A stretch of 64,000 nucleotides of DNA from Opisthocomus hoazin (taxonomy: Eukaryota > Chordata > Aves > Opisthocomiformes > Opisthocomidae), in the NCBI RefSeq assembly GCF_030867145.1, contig NC_134427.1:16577001-16641000 (forward strand), given 5' to 3'. Positions 27,401-39,713 of the stretch are shown here, piece by piece. Under the pieces are notes generated by a model. The model searched no databases. It had not been told where the DNA came from and worked only from the letters and a program-made list of their open reading frames with translations. The first letter of the stretch is position 1. Every line of letters begins with the position of its first letter. The translations under genes and the position numbers were made by a program.

Positions 27401-30400
27401 AGTAAATCAAAAGGATAAAGTTTAAAGACATCTCCTATTTTTATCAACCACAGGTTCAGTAAAATTTCTTCAGTGACATTTAAAAGTGAGGTCTTTGTCA
27501 TCCCATCAGCCGCTGCACAACAGTGCAAAAGCAGGCAATTCCCTGGGCACAGAGACGCGTGCCACCACCTGAGCAGCAAACGCCTGGCTCCCCTTAGGGT
27601 CTGTACACTACATCTGCAAGGCAAGGACCAGCCCCACCCTCGGCCTGGCTGATGCCCTGTGTACATCTCCCACGGAGGCATCAGGGAATTAGGAAAACCC
27701 ACTGGTGAGACACATCCCATTGTCAGGGACTTCTTACTGGAGGAGGGAGCTCTCCTCCTCCTGTACTATATATCCTGGGCAGGGCTGGCCTGTCAGGAAG
27801 CATTCTGACATTGGGGTGGTTAGGTTTATGCCACACAGATCTCTGTGGTCGCTCAGCTGGCACGGGATGGCAGACCCCTGGCTACAAATCTCTACGAAGC
27901 ATCTGGACTCCAGACACAGTGTTCAACAGGGGCAGGCTGGCTAGCAGACCGACCCCACTCCACTCACCTGGGGTGCAAGATGGGCACGCGCAGGCGGGTT
28001 TCAGGCAGAAGCAAGTCATCTCTCTCACGACATTCACTGTAACATTTACGTGTGCCGAGGTTGTTTCAGCCCTCTGCCATTCTGTCCCTCCACCTCCTCG
28101 ACCTCCCCTGCAGCCAAGCACAAGCAATCTGCTCAGCATCACTGTGAGTCGATAGGACTGGGCAGCTGAGCACACGTCGCTGCTACCATCTCACAGCCCT
28201 TTGTGGGAACCTGTCAGCATCAGTACGACCAGGTTTGGGAAATCACTTTGTGTGCTGGATTGCCTCCCTCCCAAACATCATCCCAGTTCAGAGGAGTGGC
28301 TACATTTTTGATGGGGGGATATAGCTGGAGTCTCGCTTAAAATGCCTTTCTGTGCAGGAATTCATTCACCTTACCAGTCTTGCAGAATAAAGTAGTCTCC
28401 GCAACTCTTGCACCCATCTTATCAGTTGGCTCAAATAAAGAAAGTAAGCTTTGAGAACTTAAGCCCTTAATCATGTGGAACCCAAATGGCTTTTCAGGAA
28501 AATTCATTTTCTTGTCTATTTCAGCAGAAACTCTTCACATAACTGAAGTGACACATCTGTTTGATGGATGCTGCCACAACACTCAGCCTTTTCACACTGA
28601 GGATTGATGGCTCCTAGAAACAGGTAAATGTCATTTACCTAAGAACTGGGATCCCAGCTTCAATGGAATAAACAGACCTTTCCTGCATCTACTAACCACT
28701 GAAGCATTTCCTGGGTACAACAGACTCCATGAGCGCCAAAGACAGAAGGTCACTGCACAAAGAGAATCTCAGAGCAGCAGTGGGTACTAGCAGTAGCCAG
28801 CTTTGCTCGCAGAGGTAAAACGACACCTCATAGAGAGAATCCCTTTAATTCCCCCCGGTCTGGGATGAGTTTCAATTCAGAAGAACGGAGCAATGTTCAC
28901 AAAACCATCACAGCATTGAAATTAACAGGGTTGCTCCTACATGAAGCAGATTTGCAGAATCAGAATCACAATCAACGCCTTATTTGAAGAGAGTTCTGAA
29001 AGGGGGAGGTTATTTTTCTTAGTGCCTGTCTCTGCTGTTATCTGCCCCTCGTGTCTCAGCACTACTTCTGCATTCATCAGCAAGGCCACTTAAAAATCTC
29101 CTGAACCAAGTGCTTATCTACCCAACTGCACAACCCATACCATCAGTTAGGGAAAAACAATTTCCCCTGGCTACTAGAGGCAGCCTAATTACCTAATCTG
29201 ACAGGTTATTAATGGTTTGAGTCAACAAAAAGTATAATGGATGCTGATAAGCACAAGCTGCCTGGACATTTGGCACGTACAACCTAGCTAGAAATCACTG
29301 CTGTGAAAAGCTGCCACTGGCCGTAGGACTAAATTGTCTGATCTCTCAGGCTTTCATTTAACAGGTCTATCAGCATGATAAAGAGACAAACTAGCAAGTT
29401 TAGTCCATTAATGAGGACTGTAAAACAGCCTACCAGGATAAAAGATATTTATGTTGCAGGTTAATCTAAAAATAAATCTCTGCTTGATTTCTCTATAATT
29501 ACAACACTCTCCCCCTTTACAGGGGGGGTACTACTTTGGGCACAAAAAATCATGTTGTTAGGAAGAAGAATAGTACACACACAGGTTCACGAGGAAATGG
29601 GCAGCAAGAGTCAAGACAAAGCTGTTTTTTAAAGCATTGTCAGCCCTCCCATAACTCACCACAAGTGCTGCACTACTTCATGGGTCTGTTTTAAAGACCC
29701 AGTTACTAGACTCACGTGCTCCCATCACAGTCTCAGGTTTTCATTTTAAAGAGGAAAGAGGCATAACCCTTGCAGTTACTGACAGCAGTGCACATATGTG
29801 TAACCTGAAGAGCTCCAAGCCAAAAAGCACACAAAAAGGAACTCACGCTATCAGTTACTCACTGTAATCTCAGGGTTTTCCCAGCCACTCTTGTAACCTT
29901 TTGGCACCTTTCTCTTGAGGTACAAGTGCTTGGAGCTAGCAGCACTGAGGCCATTTAAGGATGAAGAGAAAGAAACAGATTTGTCCCATAAGCTTCAACT
30001 TCCAGTTAGTTCATTCCAACACCGACCACCACTGGAATAACTGCACCACAATGGCAAACAGCAGCTCACACCTCCAGCACCCATGAGACAGATTTTTCAC
30101 AGATATCTACTTAACTTTAATCTGGTTCATTGGCTTTTTTTTTTTTAATTAGTAGAATATTTTTCATTGTGCTTTGTTGCTCCAATTCCCTGCAAGATCT
30201 GTCATCCACCACTTCTGCACGTAGTCCACTTGCCAGCGTAAGAATCCATCCTCTGTTGCACATGCAGTGAAAGGGCTTAAGGGGGCTACCTGAGTAATCA
30301 ATACTCCAGTAAATCTTATGTATGTTTTGAGACATGTCTCATCACTAAGCAAAACTTTACACCATTGAAATATTTATCTCTGTGTCTCTGAAGATCGCCA

Positions 30401-33400
30401 GAAACATGACAGCAACACTTCAGAAAAATATGAGAGGAGACACCTACCCACTTGAGTGCACTCTGGAGAACATGTTTGACTGATGCACAACATGAAGATA
30501 TTTCAGTTCAGGATGTTGCACATTTACAACTGCTTGTACTCCCTGAAAATCAAAGTCCTCGTGGCTCACTCAATGCTTGCACTGCTTAGAGCACTTTAAG
30601 CCTAAAGCCCAGTTTTTAATCCAGATAAAGCAACTATTGATTTTCTTTGATTTTTTTTTCTCTATGCCAACAGTAACGCTACAGATATCTACACACTCCT
30701 GCAGCAAACTCAAATTCTTTAAATCACAGCAAATGGAAATGCAAAGCAGTTTTGATTTGAACTGCCAAAAGAACCACATCAAAATCAGAGTGTTCCATTA
30801 ATGTTAAAATCTCCCATAGCCTTCTCAAAATCATGATACCTCTAGCCAGCACCAATGCTTCATATTGTCCACAAGACTATTGGTGATACTGGAGGCTGCA
30901 GAGAGTACATAGATATAATTACAGCCAACAGAGTGGGCAAGTCATGATATAACCTGCAGAATGTTTTTAGCCTTGTTTAGGCAGTGATAAAAAGTGGCTT
31001 CCCTGTTCTAACATCAGGCAAAACAAGATGCCTCCCTCAACACTACATAGGAAGGCTGGAACTCAGAAGGCTCAGGGAAAACAGTCCACTGCTGCCAAGC
31101 AGGTCCATCTGGCCAAGACACTTCCCCAACGGGCAGCTGTCCTGCTCAAAACACGTTTTCACACCCTGGACCACACATTTGAACACTGCAAAGGAGCCAA
31201 CTCAAAGAGGATCTTCCCCTACCAAACACGGCTCCAGATTTTTTTTTAATTATGTGAAAAAACTAGGCAGTGATGCCATCATTGCTTAACACTTAAACTA
31301 GTATTGGGCCAAAAAGGCAGTAATTCTATTGTGTTAGGTTGTGTATAAATGAGCTAGACATGTCTCTTTTTTGTTATAACTGGGTAACACACGACATCAG
31401 CTGTAACCACTACACAACTGCTCACCTGTCTGACGTTCCTCACTTGCCTCTCAGTATCTTCATGATTAAGCTTTGTACCAGTCCATTACTGCAGAGCATC
31501 TGGGGATCCTGAAGGCTCTGGACACTCCCACACGTATGTATATATGTATGCATGCAATAATGCTGCAGCCCACTGTAAAGACATGAAGCTTGCTATGCAC
31601 TGCCAGTGACGTCCCCTTCAAACCAGGCTCCTGGCCCCACAGATAACAGTGCGTACTGCTCCACTATAAAGACAAAAAAAAAAAAAAGTCAATTCTTCTG
31701 TAAATGCATAAACATTTCCAGAAAAAAAAAAAATTAAAATTGGTATTATGAAGTCGAAGAAAACACAGCATGTTTACACAGAGTATAGTAACCTGCAGTA
31801 ATCTCGGGTCTCATTCTCTATTGCTATTTGCTTTCTCATTTCAAGCGTAACAATGCACATAATTTCCACCTATGGGATAAGGATCTTCGAACTTCTATCT
31901 AAATGTTTTGTACACTCTAAGGTCAAGAAAGCTAACGGGTCACAAAATGAATGCATTTTCTACTATTGGATTGCAAACCTGCAGAAGACTCAAGAACCTA
32001 CAAAGGAAAAAATACACGAAGTGGCATGAAGATCTGCAGGAGGTGGCACACAAACTTTAACCAGTATTAGGTAAATAGCCCTAAGCTGTTCTTTCACATG
32101 CATATGTAAAAATCAATCAGCAGAGCATATATGTCACTGTATTTCACCATTCTGTGTTCCCTGGCTGTTTGAAAGCTACAACACAGTATAGCATTTAGCC
32201 TTGCTTTAAAAAGCGATTTGCTTCAGGGCTGTGTTCTGCTCGCAGAAAACCTTTTACTTTCGTGCCATTTGACGTAATGTCAAAACTCTTACTTAATTCT
32301 GTCACACGATCCTAAGGAAAACATAGACACTCAGCTTCCCTCAGTGCTACCGCCAGTTTTCCTCCGAACTTTTTTCACATTCCCCCGTCTGCCACAAGAG
32401 GGAGCAAAGAGTTCACCTTCCTTAAATTCTCCATTCCGAAGAGGAGACGGAGACGGCAGCTCAGTGTTGTCATTACCTATCACCAGGTTCAGGCTAGGAG
32501 TTTGCAATGCTTTTATACAGCACACAGGTCCTTAGAAAATTAAAAGGGACGGTTTTTTGCTTTGAGAAAGGTCTTGCGTCACATCCATATTGTGGAACAG
32601 ACACACATAGAGTGACGCCACAAGCTGCTACAATCAAGAAAATCCTGATGGGAAGAAATCTGCAGCTTCATCACAGCAGTGTGGATAGGATGTTTGCAAG
32701 AAACTGATAAGCATTTCCAGCCATATCAGACAGGGGGGATGGGCAGGGGACAGATGAGGAAAACTATACCCTTCTAACTGCACTACTGCTTTTAACTGCA
32801 GTGTACTGTGATTCCTCATTAAAACACTATCAGAAAATAGCTCCCCCCCAAAAAATATTCCTCAACCTCTTCTGCAGCATACACGACCACGAAAAGGGAA
32901 CAAGCTCTATGTATAGGAGGGTCTCCCTGGTCATTCCTTCCTTCTCTCTCTCTCCTCCCACCCCTACCAGCCTCCCCCCTAGTCATCAAAACCCTTTTTA
33001 GGTTCTACTGTTATGAAACTGAACAGTTATAATGATTAGAAATGAATCTTAAATCCAGGCAGTTACAGGTTGTTGCTGAAATATGATGACACCACTGTTA
33101 AAAGCAACAGCTAAAATCCCATTCCAGCAGAGCAACCAAACAGGTGCCTAAACCCACTGACTTCCCATCTATACAAGTTCTAACTACACCATTGTTACCA
33201 CTGGCATGAAACACAGCAAGTTAAATATCCTTACGCATTGCTGGATAAAGATGGACTAAATCCAGATGCAGATTGTCTAGGAGGAGGAGGAGAGGAAAAG
33301 AGAAGCGAGTCCTCTGCCTCACACTTCCTCTTGGATAAGGTCACTTGGCTGAAGTTACCCAACTCTTCACTCAGATCCAGGCTGCATTTGTGCCATCATT

Positions 33401-34904
33401 CACAATTAGTTCCCAACAGGTGGACGAGGGGTTTGCTCAGCTCAGGTCTTAGCCACTTAGTTGTTTCCTCTGATAATTCACTCCATTCCAACTCCACAAA
33501 GCTAATCGCAGAGTAATTTCATACAGCCTTTACTGTTCAGAACTGCTTCATAAAATAAAGAAGCCAAGTGACTAATGAATACCTGTATCTCTTCCATGCT
33601 TTCAATCTGTGGAACCAAGTCACAGACTCTTCAGAATTTAAAACAACAAACAACTGCCCTTTTGTTTCTAACATCCCTGTAGAGTCCCTGCTCACTTCCC
33701 TTTGATACTGACAGCAGCTGTCACCAACACCATCAGCGACAGAGTCCAGGTGTTTGCTGTTACCAGGTGTGCTACAGTTCTCAATGACACATCTTCAGTC
33801 AAAGGCAGACCACGCCTGGGTCCCCTCGCACTTGCGCTGTTATGAATCAGAAGCAGAACTGCTGTGGTCAGAAAGGTTTGCATCAACCCCGCATGCCCAG
33901 TCAGACTCCATACCTCAATAAAACCAGCAGAAGGAGTTCCTAAATCACCCTGTTACCAAACGCGGGGCTCTCCAATCCTTAAAAAGTCAAGAACAAGTCA
34001 GAGAAGCAACCCACAAAACAGTGCAGGAACCTCACTACAGCTACATCTGTTGTGTAGTAAACTTCTTGGCTATTAAGGAATGGCCGTGAGCAAACAGGCA
34101 CACTAAAAAAAAAACAATGTTCTACTATAGACTTTTACTTATTGATAGGTTGCTTCGCTTACAATTCTGTCAGAACAGATGCAGACACTATGCACTTCTA
34201 CAGTTATGCCACTATAAAATTTCTAGTGTATTAAACTGGGTGCATTAAGGGGACAGTCTGATAGTTCTATCACTAATGCTGAACATGGGGAATCATTTCA
34301 TATACATAAAACAGCCCATCACTTTTCCTACATCATTCCATCTCTCCATGCCTCAGCTCCCCGTGTAAAATGATGGCAGCAGCGAAATGTGTTATAAAGA
34401 AATAGAACGAAGCAGCAATCACTTACTCCAGTTGTGGAAGAGCATGACAGAGATAACACAGAGATTCTAGCAGAGCCTCCCTTGCACATTACTAGACAGT
34501 TCACATTCTACGAAGTTCAATGACTTTGGTCCCTGTCTGTAAACACAGAAGAGAGTTGGAATTAGTCATAGTACCCGCAGTGTTCGGGAAGAACTGGGTA
34601 CCTCTCTATCTGCAGCAAGGAACCCTGGAGGACCTCAGGCTGAAGAACACACTTGGTAAAGACTCATTTCTAAAGTAGTCATGGTAATTAACTCACATAC
34701 AGAAAAAAAAATAAATCAGAAACACATTTTTCTCACTGCTCATTTTGAAGCAAACCCAAGTTTATACTTGGGGGTTAAAAAGGTAAAATGCTAAGTGTAT
34801 ATTTCATGGGTACAACCCATTGTACAATCATAAATGGGTAAACACAAACCATGAAGTATATTAACCACACTCAGCTTTCCCAGAGATAATTTATTAGCAA
34901 AATC
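24449..34904. other. Long non-coding stretch
   Basis: Unique DNA with poly(A) tracts at about 31673-31687 and 31719-31731, a poly(T) at 30136, a GGAGGA run near 33281 and a pyrimidine-rich tract near 32930-32985. No gene, RNA gene or known repeat is recognised. Confidence 0.55.
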
Positions 34905-35060
34905 CAATACTTACCACAGACACTGTGATTATTCCAATTTTATGTATGAGTAAATGAGGCACAAAGATATGGTGATTTGTCCTGGTGGGCCAGCAGAGGA
35001 ACCAGGAATGTGGTCTTTCACGTCTAGTCCAACATTCTGTCCAGTTACCCTCTATACAAA
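34905..35060 (-). repeat. MIR/CORE-SINE-like relic
   Basis: The words ATTCCAATTTTATGTATGAG and AAATGAGGCACAAAGA, followed by a TTGTCC-type stretch, match by eye the reverse of the MIR body (the ..TCAGTTTCCTCATCTGTAAAATGG.. region). Divergence is high, so boundaries are approximate. It is an old amniote-wide SINE remnant. Confidence 0.45.
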
Positions 35061-37112
35061 GTAATTTGGAAAAAAGAGAGTAATTATCACTCCAGGAATG
35101 TGCAACCATGATAGAGGACTAACACCCCTCAGCAAGAGTCAAAAAGGAACCCTTAAGCAGAGATACGAACTGGCTTGTTAATCTATTATATGGCACTTTG
35201 TCTTATGAATGCCAAGAAAAAATAAATTAATATTGAGTTGTTTTTATTTATCCTTGGACTTGCAGGCCCCTAGGGTCTGACAAGTTTTTAAGTTTTTCTC
35301 CACAAATGCAAAGTCTAGAAACTTTCAGAAGTTAAAACATACATTCTTTACCTTCCAGAAGCGATGAGAGCCTCATATAATTGTGACCTCAAAAGGGGTG
35401 GCTCTAGCAGACCCAGTAAATATAACAATACCATAACAGCACTGCCAGAGATGCCCATGCAGCAAAGAGCTCTTCACTTTTCACCTAGAGAGTTTGAGAA
35501 GAGTGCACTACAGCAGCTGCTGAAAGAACACTTCATGCAGTATATTTAGGCTGTTCAAGGTCTCTCTCACAATACTTTACCACATAAATTCAACACAAAC
35601 CTCTTACAACCTCTTACACGCCTGCCCTTCATGAACAATCTCCTTCAAGGAACAAATGCACAAAGGGAAGACTGAGGCTCTCACTTTATTTTGCCTGCAT
35701 AAAATAAAAGGCCTGCAGAGGGAGAAAAGAACAGATCCAAAATTAAGACTGCAAATGGATTTGGATGGGGACACAACAGAGGGCAGAAGGGCATCTGCTC
35801 CAGGCTGGTTGGTCAGAATGAGCACAATGACAGCAGTGTCTGCCATCTCAACATGATGGCTTCTCCAGTGTTAGCCAGCAACTACCCAGTTCATAACTCA
35901 TTTGTTTTCCAACTAATATTTTATTGTGCTCTTGAATATGCAGCACAGAAAGGGAAGCTGATTTGCCATGTATTGCGCACACATTTTTTTCAAAGCAGTC
36001 AGGTACGCCTAATCAGCAAAAACCACTTACATTATTTTCAGAAGTTATTAACTGAAATGGGAAACCAGCATACTGTGATTCCATTACAAAAGAGTTACTG
36101 CACTCAAGTGCAGGCTGGTGTAAGTATCAATTGGCTGGAGAGAACCTAGCTGGGCCAACTAAGGCTCAGTCCCACAACACTCTGTCTTGCAGTTCCCCAG
36201 TATTTACAGGCTTGCCACACATAACCTAGATCTAAACCCATAAAAAGAGAGGTGCTGATCTTCAAGTTCACCCAGATCTTCAGGCAGCTGTGTAAAACAG
36301 AAATACCATGAGATACTAGTTGTCTTAATAAGAATATGAAAAAATCTGGGGAGGTATATCGGCATTAAAGATGTTCAGCACCCTTCAGGATCTGGTTCCT
36401 AGAACATCAACCAAAGTTGACTCGGAGCTCTCATAGAATCACTTCCGCTTTATCCAAGTTCTGCACTTAAGTCTCTAGTAAGCACTCATCTTCCTTCTTC
36501 AAGCCAATAAAGATCCATGTCGAGCTGTCAAACTAACTCCTTGGACTTTCTTTGAGAAATTTTTCCTTTTAACCTTGTCACCTATTTTATCTCAGAACTT
36601 TCTTTCAGTATAAATACAGACAGGTTTTGTTTTCTAAGCCTAAATATGAAACTTCATAAAACTATATTTATGTATTTAAAGCACTAGAAAGAATGCTGAT
36701 GCACATAACCAACGTACCCTTAAAACAAACCAAGAAACATTTCAAGCACAGCAAGTACTCCTCATGCAGTTGCAACTCTGCTGTCATCCACAAACATACT
36801 CATATGCTTCCTTTCATCTTTCAAACACTCTGTGGACAAGGTGAGCTTTATGATTCATCTGTCACATTTTACTTTGTATGGGAGCCAAGGAAAACCAAGA
36901 AAGCAGCAGCAACAAGGTTGGTTAAACATGAAATGATAAAAATATCATTTAGACCACACTCTTTTAGGGCATTTTTCAACAGCATTAGGCAGCGACTACA
37001 ACACAGGTTGTCCAGCTTGTGACAAGACACAATACAACCCCAAAATACCAAGCCAAAAGTCCAGTCAGCAGTGTAAGTGTGACTTGCCTGAGGACATCCA
37101 AAAAATACAATG
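35061..37112. other. Non-coding DNA before the ERV
   Basis: AT-rich unique DNA with short overlapping frames only. I see nothing else in it. Confidence 0.55.
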
Positions 37113-37686
37113 TGTGGTGGGTTGACCCTGGCTGACACCAGGTGCCCACCAAGCTGTTCTATCACTCCCCTCTTCAGCAGGACCATGGGGGCAGAAAATA
37201 AGATGGGAAAAACTCATGGGTCAAGATAAAGACAGTTTAATAAAGCAAAAGCAAAGACTGCATGCGGAAGCAAGGGAAAACTAAAGATTTATTCTCTACC
37301 TTGCATCAGCAGGTGATGTCTGGCCAGTTCCCGGGAAGCAGGGCTTCAGTACACGTAGCAGTTACTCCGGAAGACAAACGTCGTGATAATGAATGCCCCT
37401 GCTCCCTCCTCCTCCTTTCTCTTAGCTTTTATTGCTGAGTAGACATCATATGGTATGGAACGGCCCTTTGGTCAGTTTGGAGCAGCTGTCCCAGAGATCC
37501 ACCCCCGAGATCTTGCCCAGCCCCAGCCTGCTGGGTGAGGGGAGGGAATGTTGGAGAGAGCGCCTTGATGCTGTGCGAGCACTGCTCAGCAGCAGCCAGA
37601 ACACCCTTCTAGCTACCAATACAAAGCACAGCACTATGAGGGCTGCTATGGGGAAAATCAACTCCACCGCAGCCACACTCAATGCA
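37113..37686 (-). repeat. ERV-L-type LTR (element 3' side)
   Basis: In element sense it starts TGCATTGAGTG next to a purine-rich GGTGTGGAG-like end (GTGGAGAC at 37687-37694) and ends CCCACCACA at 37113. AATAAAAGC in sense at about 37426-37434 and AATAAATC near 37288 are TATA- or polyA-type signals. The TTCCATACCATATGA block near 37444-37458 is a word I know from bird ERV LTRs. Confidence 0.75.
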
Positions 37687-38649
37687 GTCTCCACTGTTTA
37701 TCCCATACCACTTGCATCATGCTCAGGTCCCACATAATACATACATGTATCTTCTAAAAACCCCACTGTGTTTAATTCTCACTACTATAACCACTTCTTA
37801 CCAACACCTACAACTTACACTACATACTTAATACCCATGATACAGATTTATCCACTCTCATTAACTACTGTCACCTGTCCTTTAACAGACAGATGTTATT
37901 CTCCCATTCCACGGGCTTCCTCCACTCCTCCAAATGTTCACAAGAACAGGCCACAACTTGGGCCCCATCTGCCAAGACGGGTGCTCAGGACAGGAGAAGC
38001 AGCATGTTTGATTGCTGGGCAGCAACACTGGTGTGGTTTGGGTCATTGCTGCACTTCTCCAGCTCCATGCAAAACTCACTCTTTGTCAGTTCAGGTCATT
38101 CCTGCCACATTGCTTCCTGCAACACGCAACTCGCATCACTGATTATTTTTCCTCCAAGGTTAAAACTCCCTGAGGCAGGTACACCAGCGCTCCACATCCT
38201 TCTGCATTGCCTACCAAGTACATCCAGGTCCTTGAGCGAAGAAAACCCCACAAATGGGTTTGCCTTTCCCCACAGGAGGAGCAATCCACACCACCTTCCC
38301 CAACCACTTCCCTGTGTGCACTACGGGGGCCTTGTCTCCTCCCACAGTAGGCAGGGGATTTGTCTGGGCAGGACCAGGATGGTTAGCAGACCCTCTGGTG
38401 TTAACCGGCCAAGTGGCTTCTGCTAAATTTACATCCCAGCGCTTCCATGCCCCATTGCCCAATGCTCTCAACAGAAGTCTTTAACAGTCCGTTGGATCTC
38501 TCAGACTTTGCAGAACCTTGTGGGTGACAGAGGATGTGACGCACCCACTCAGTGCCGTGCTTCTTTGCCCAGGAGTTTATGAATTTTTGCCCAGGGGTTT
38601 ATGAGGTTATTTTGGAAATGAGGCCCATTGTCTGGGCGCCAAAAAAAAC
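37687..38649 (-). pseudogene. Retroviral integrase remnant and 3' non-coding leader
   Basis: Minus-strand frames contain the C-terminal half of an integrase core. There is an Asp-Asn-Gly motif with its Asp codon at 38630-38632, a Glu in an S-E-R-S-N-G context at 38500-38502, and then a VVW.APPVGKGKP-like C-terminal segment at about 38230-38330. The Asp-to-Glu distance is 130 nt, not in frame. A 22-bp tandem duplication at about 38564-38607 accounts for the excess. At 38633-38649 the wording GGCGCC after the LTR looks like a primer-binding start fused to integrase. The rest, to 37687, has no coding likeness. Confidence 0.7.
38564..38607. repeat. 22-bp tandem duplication in integrase remnant
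   Basis: TTTGCCCAGGAGTTTATGAA and TTTGCCCAGGGGTTTATGAG stand 22 bp apart. They interrupt the integrase frame between the Asp and Glu codons. Confidence 0.8.
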
Positions 38650-39713
38650 TGTAGTGGGTTGACCCCGGCTGGATGCCAGGTGCCCACCAAGCCGCTCTAT
38701 CACTGCCCTTCTCAGCTGGACAGGGGAGATCAAATACAACCACAGGCTCGTGGGTCGAGATAGGGACAGGGAGAGAGCACTCGCCAATTACTGTCACAGG
38801 CAAAACACACTCAACTTGAGGAAATTAGTTTAATTTATTACTGATCAAATCAGAGGAGGCTAATGAGAAATAAAACCCAATCCTAAAAACACCTTCCCCC
38901 TAACCCCTCCCTTTTTCACAGGCTCAACTTCACTCACGGTCTTCTCTACATCTTACCCCTGAGAGGCACAGGGGGACGGGGAATGGGGGTTGTGGTCAGT
39001 TCATCACACGTCTCTGCCGCTCCTTCCTCTTCACACTCTTCCCCTGGTCCAGTGTGGGGTCCCTCCCACGGGAGACCATCCTCCACCGACTTCTTCAACG
39101 TGGGTCCTTCCCATGGGCTGCAGTTCTGCACAAACTGCCCCAGCGTGGGTCCCTTCCATGGGGTGCCATCCTTCAGGAACAGGCTGCTCCACCATGGGTC
39201 CCCCACGGGGTCACAAGTCTTGCCAGGAGCCTGCTCCAGCGTGGGGCTCCCCACAGGGTCACAGCCTCCTTCAGGCACCCCCTGATCCGGCTTGGGGTCC
39301 TCCCCGGGCTGCAGGTGGGGATCTGCTCCCCCGTGGGCCTCCATGGCTGCAGGGACAGCCTGCCTCACCATGGTCTGCTTCATGGGCTGCAGGGAACCTC
39401 TGCTCCAGTGCCTGGAGCACCTCCTCCCCTCCTTCTGCACTGACCGGGGTGTCTGCAGAGTTGTTTCTCTCATGTAGTCTCACTCCTCTCTCCACTGCTG
39501 TTCCACCACAGTTTTTCTTCCCCCTTCTTAAACCTGCTAGCCCAAAGGCACTACCATGATCGCTGATGGGCTTGACCTTGGCCAGCGGCGGGTCTGTCTT
39601 GCAGCTGGCTGGCATTGGCTCCATCGACATGGGCGAAGCTTTTAGCAGCTTCTCACAGAATCCACCCTTGTAGCCCCTCCACTTGCAAACCCTTGCCATG
39701 CAAACCCAATATA
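38650..39713 (-). repeat. Long ERV-L-type LTR (element 5' side)
   Basis: A 1064-bp LTR that in element sense runs from TATTGGGTTTGC (39713) to CAACCCACTACA (38650). It holds an array of six GTGGGTCC..CCACGGG units and a stretch of AT-rich sequence at 38820-38890. The terminal TG of the 5' end appears mutated to TA. Open frames across it on both strands come from the GC-rich array. Confidence 0.75.
39054..39310. repeat. Six-unit degenerate array inside LTR
   Basis: The motif GTGGGGTCC followed by a CCACGGG-type word recurs at 39054, 39100, 39145, 39194, 39241 and 39293. The spacing is 45-52 bp. Units diverge from each other in the spacer. The array belongs to the LTR family and is not a CRISPR. 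Confidence 0.75.

Larger units (their letters stand above)
37113..39713 (-). mobile_element. Defective ERV-L-type endogenous retrovirus with mismatched LTRs
   Basis: A minus-strand retroviral relic. A 574-bp LTR lies at 37113-37686 (3' side in element sense), a short internal remnant at 37687-38649, and a 1064-bp LTR at 38650-39713 (5' side). The LTRs share only their outer GGGTCAACCCAC-type end and otherwise differ, so this is not a simple provirus. Gag, protease and most of pol are missing, and no env is seen, as is usual for ERV-L. The flanks (CAATG left, AGACG right) show no target-site duplication. The element is coding-dead. Confidence 0.8.

Noticed and set aside
39054-39310. Regularly spaced repeats resembling a CRISPR array
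   Set aside because: The units are diverged, sit inside a retroviral LTR, and the genome is animal.
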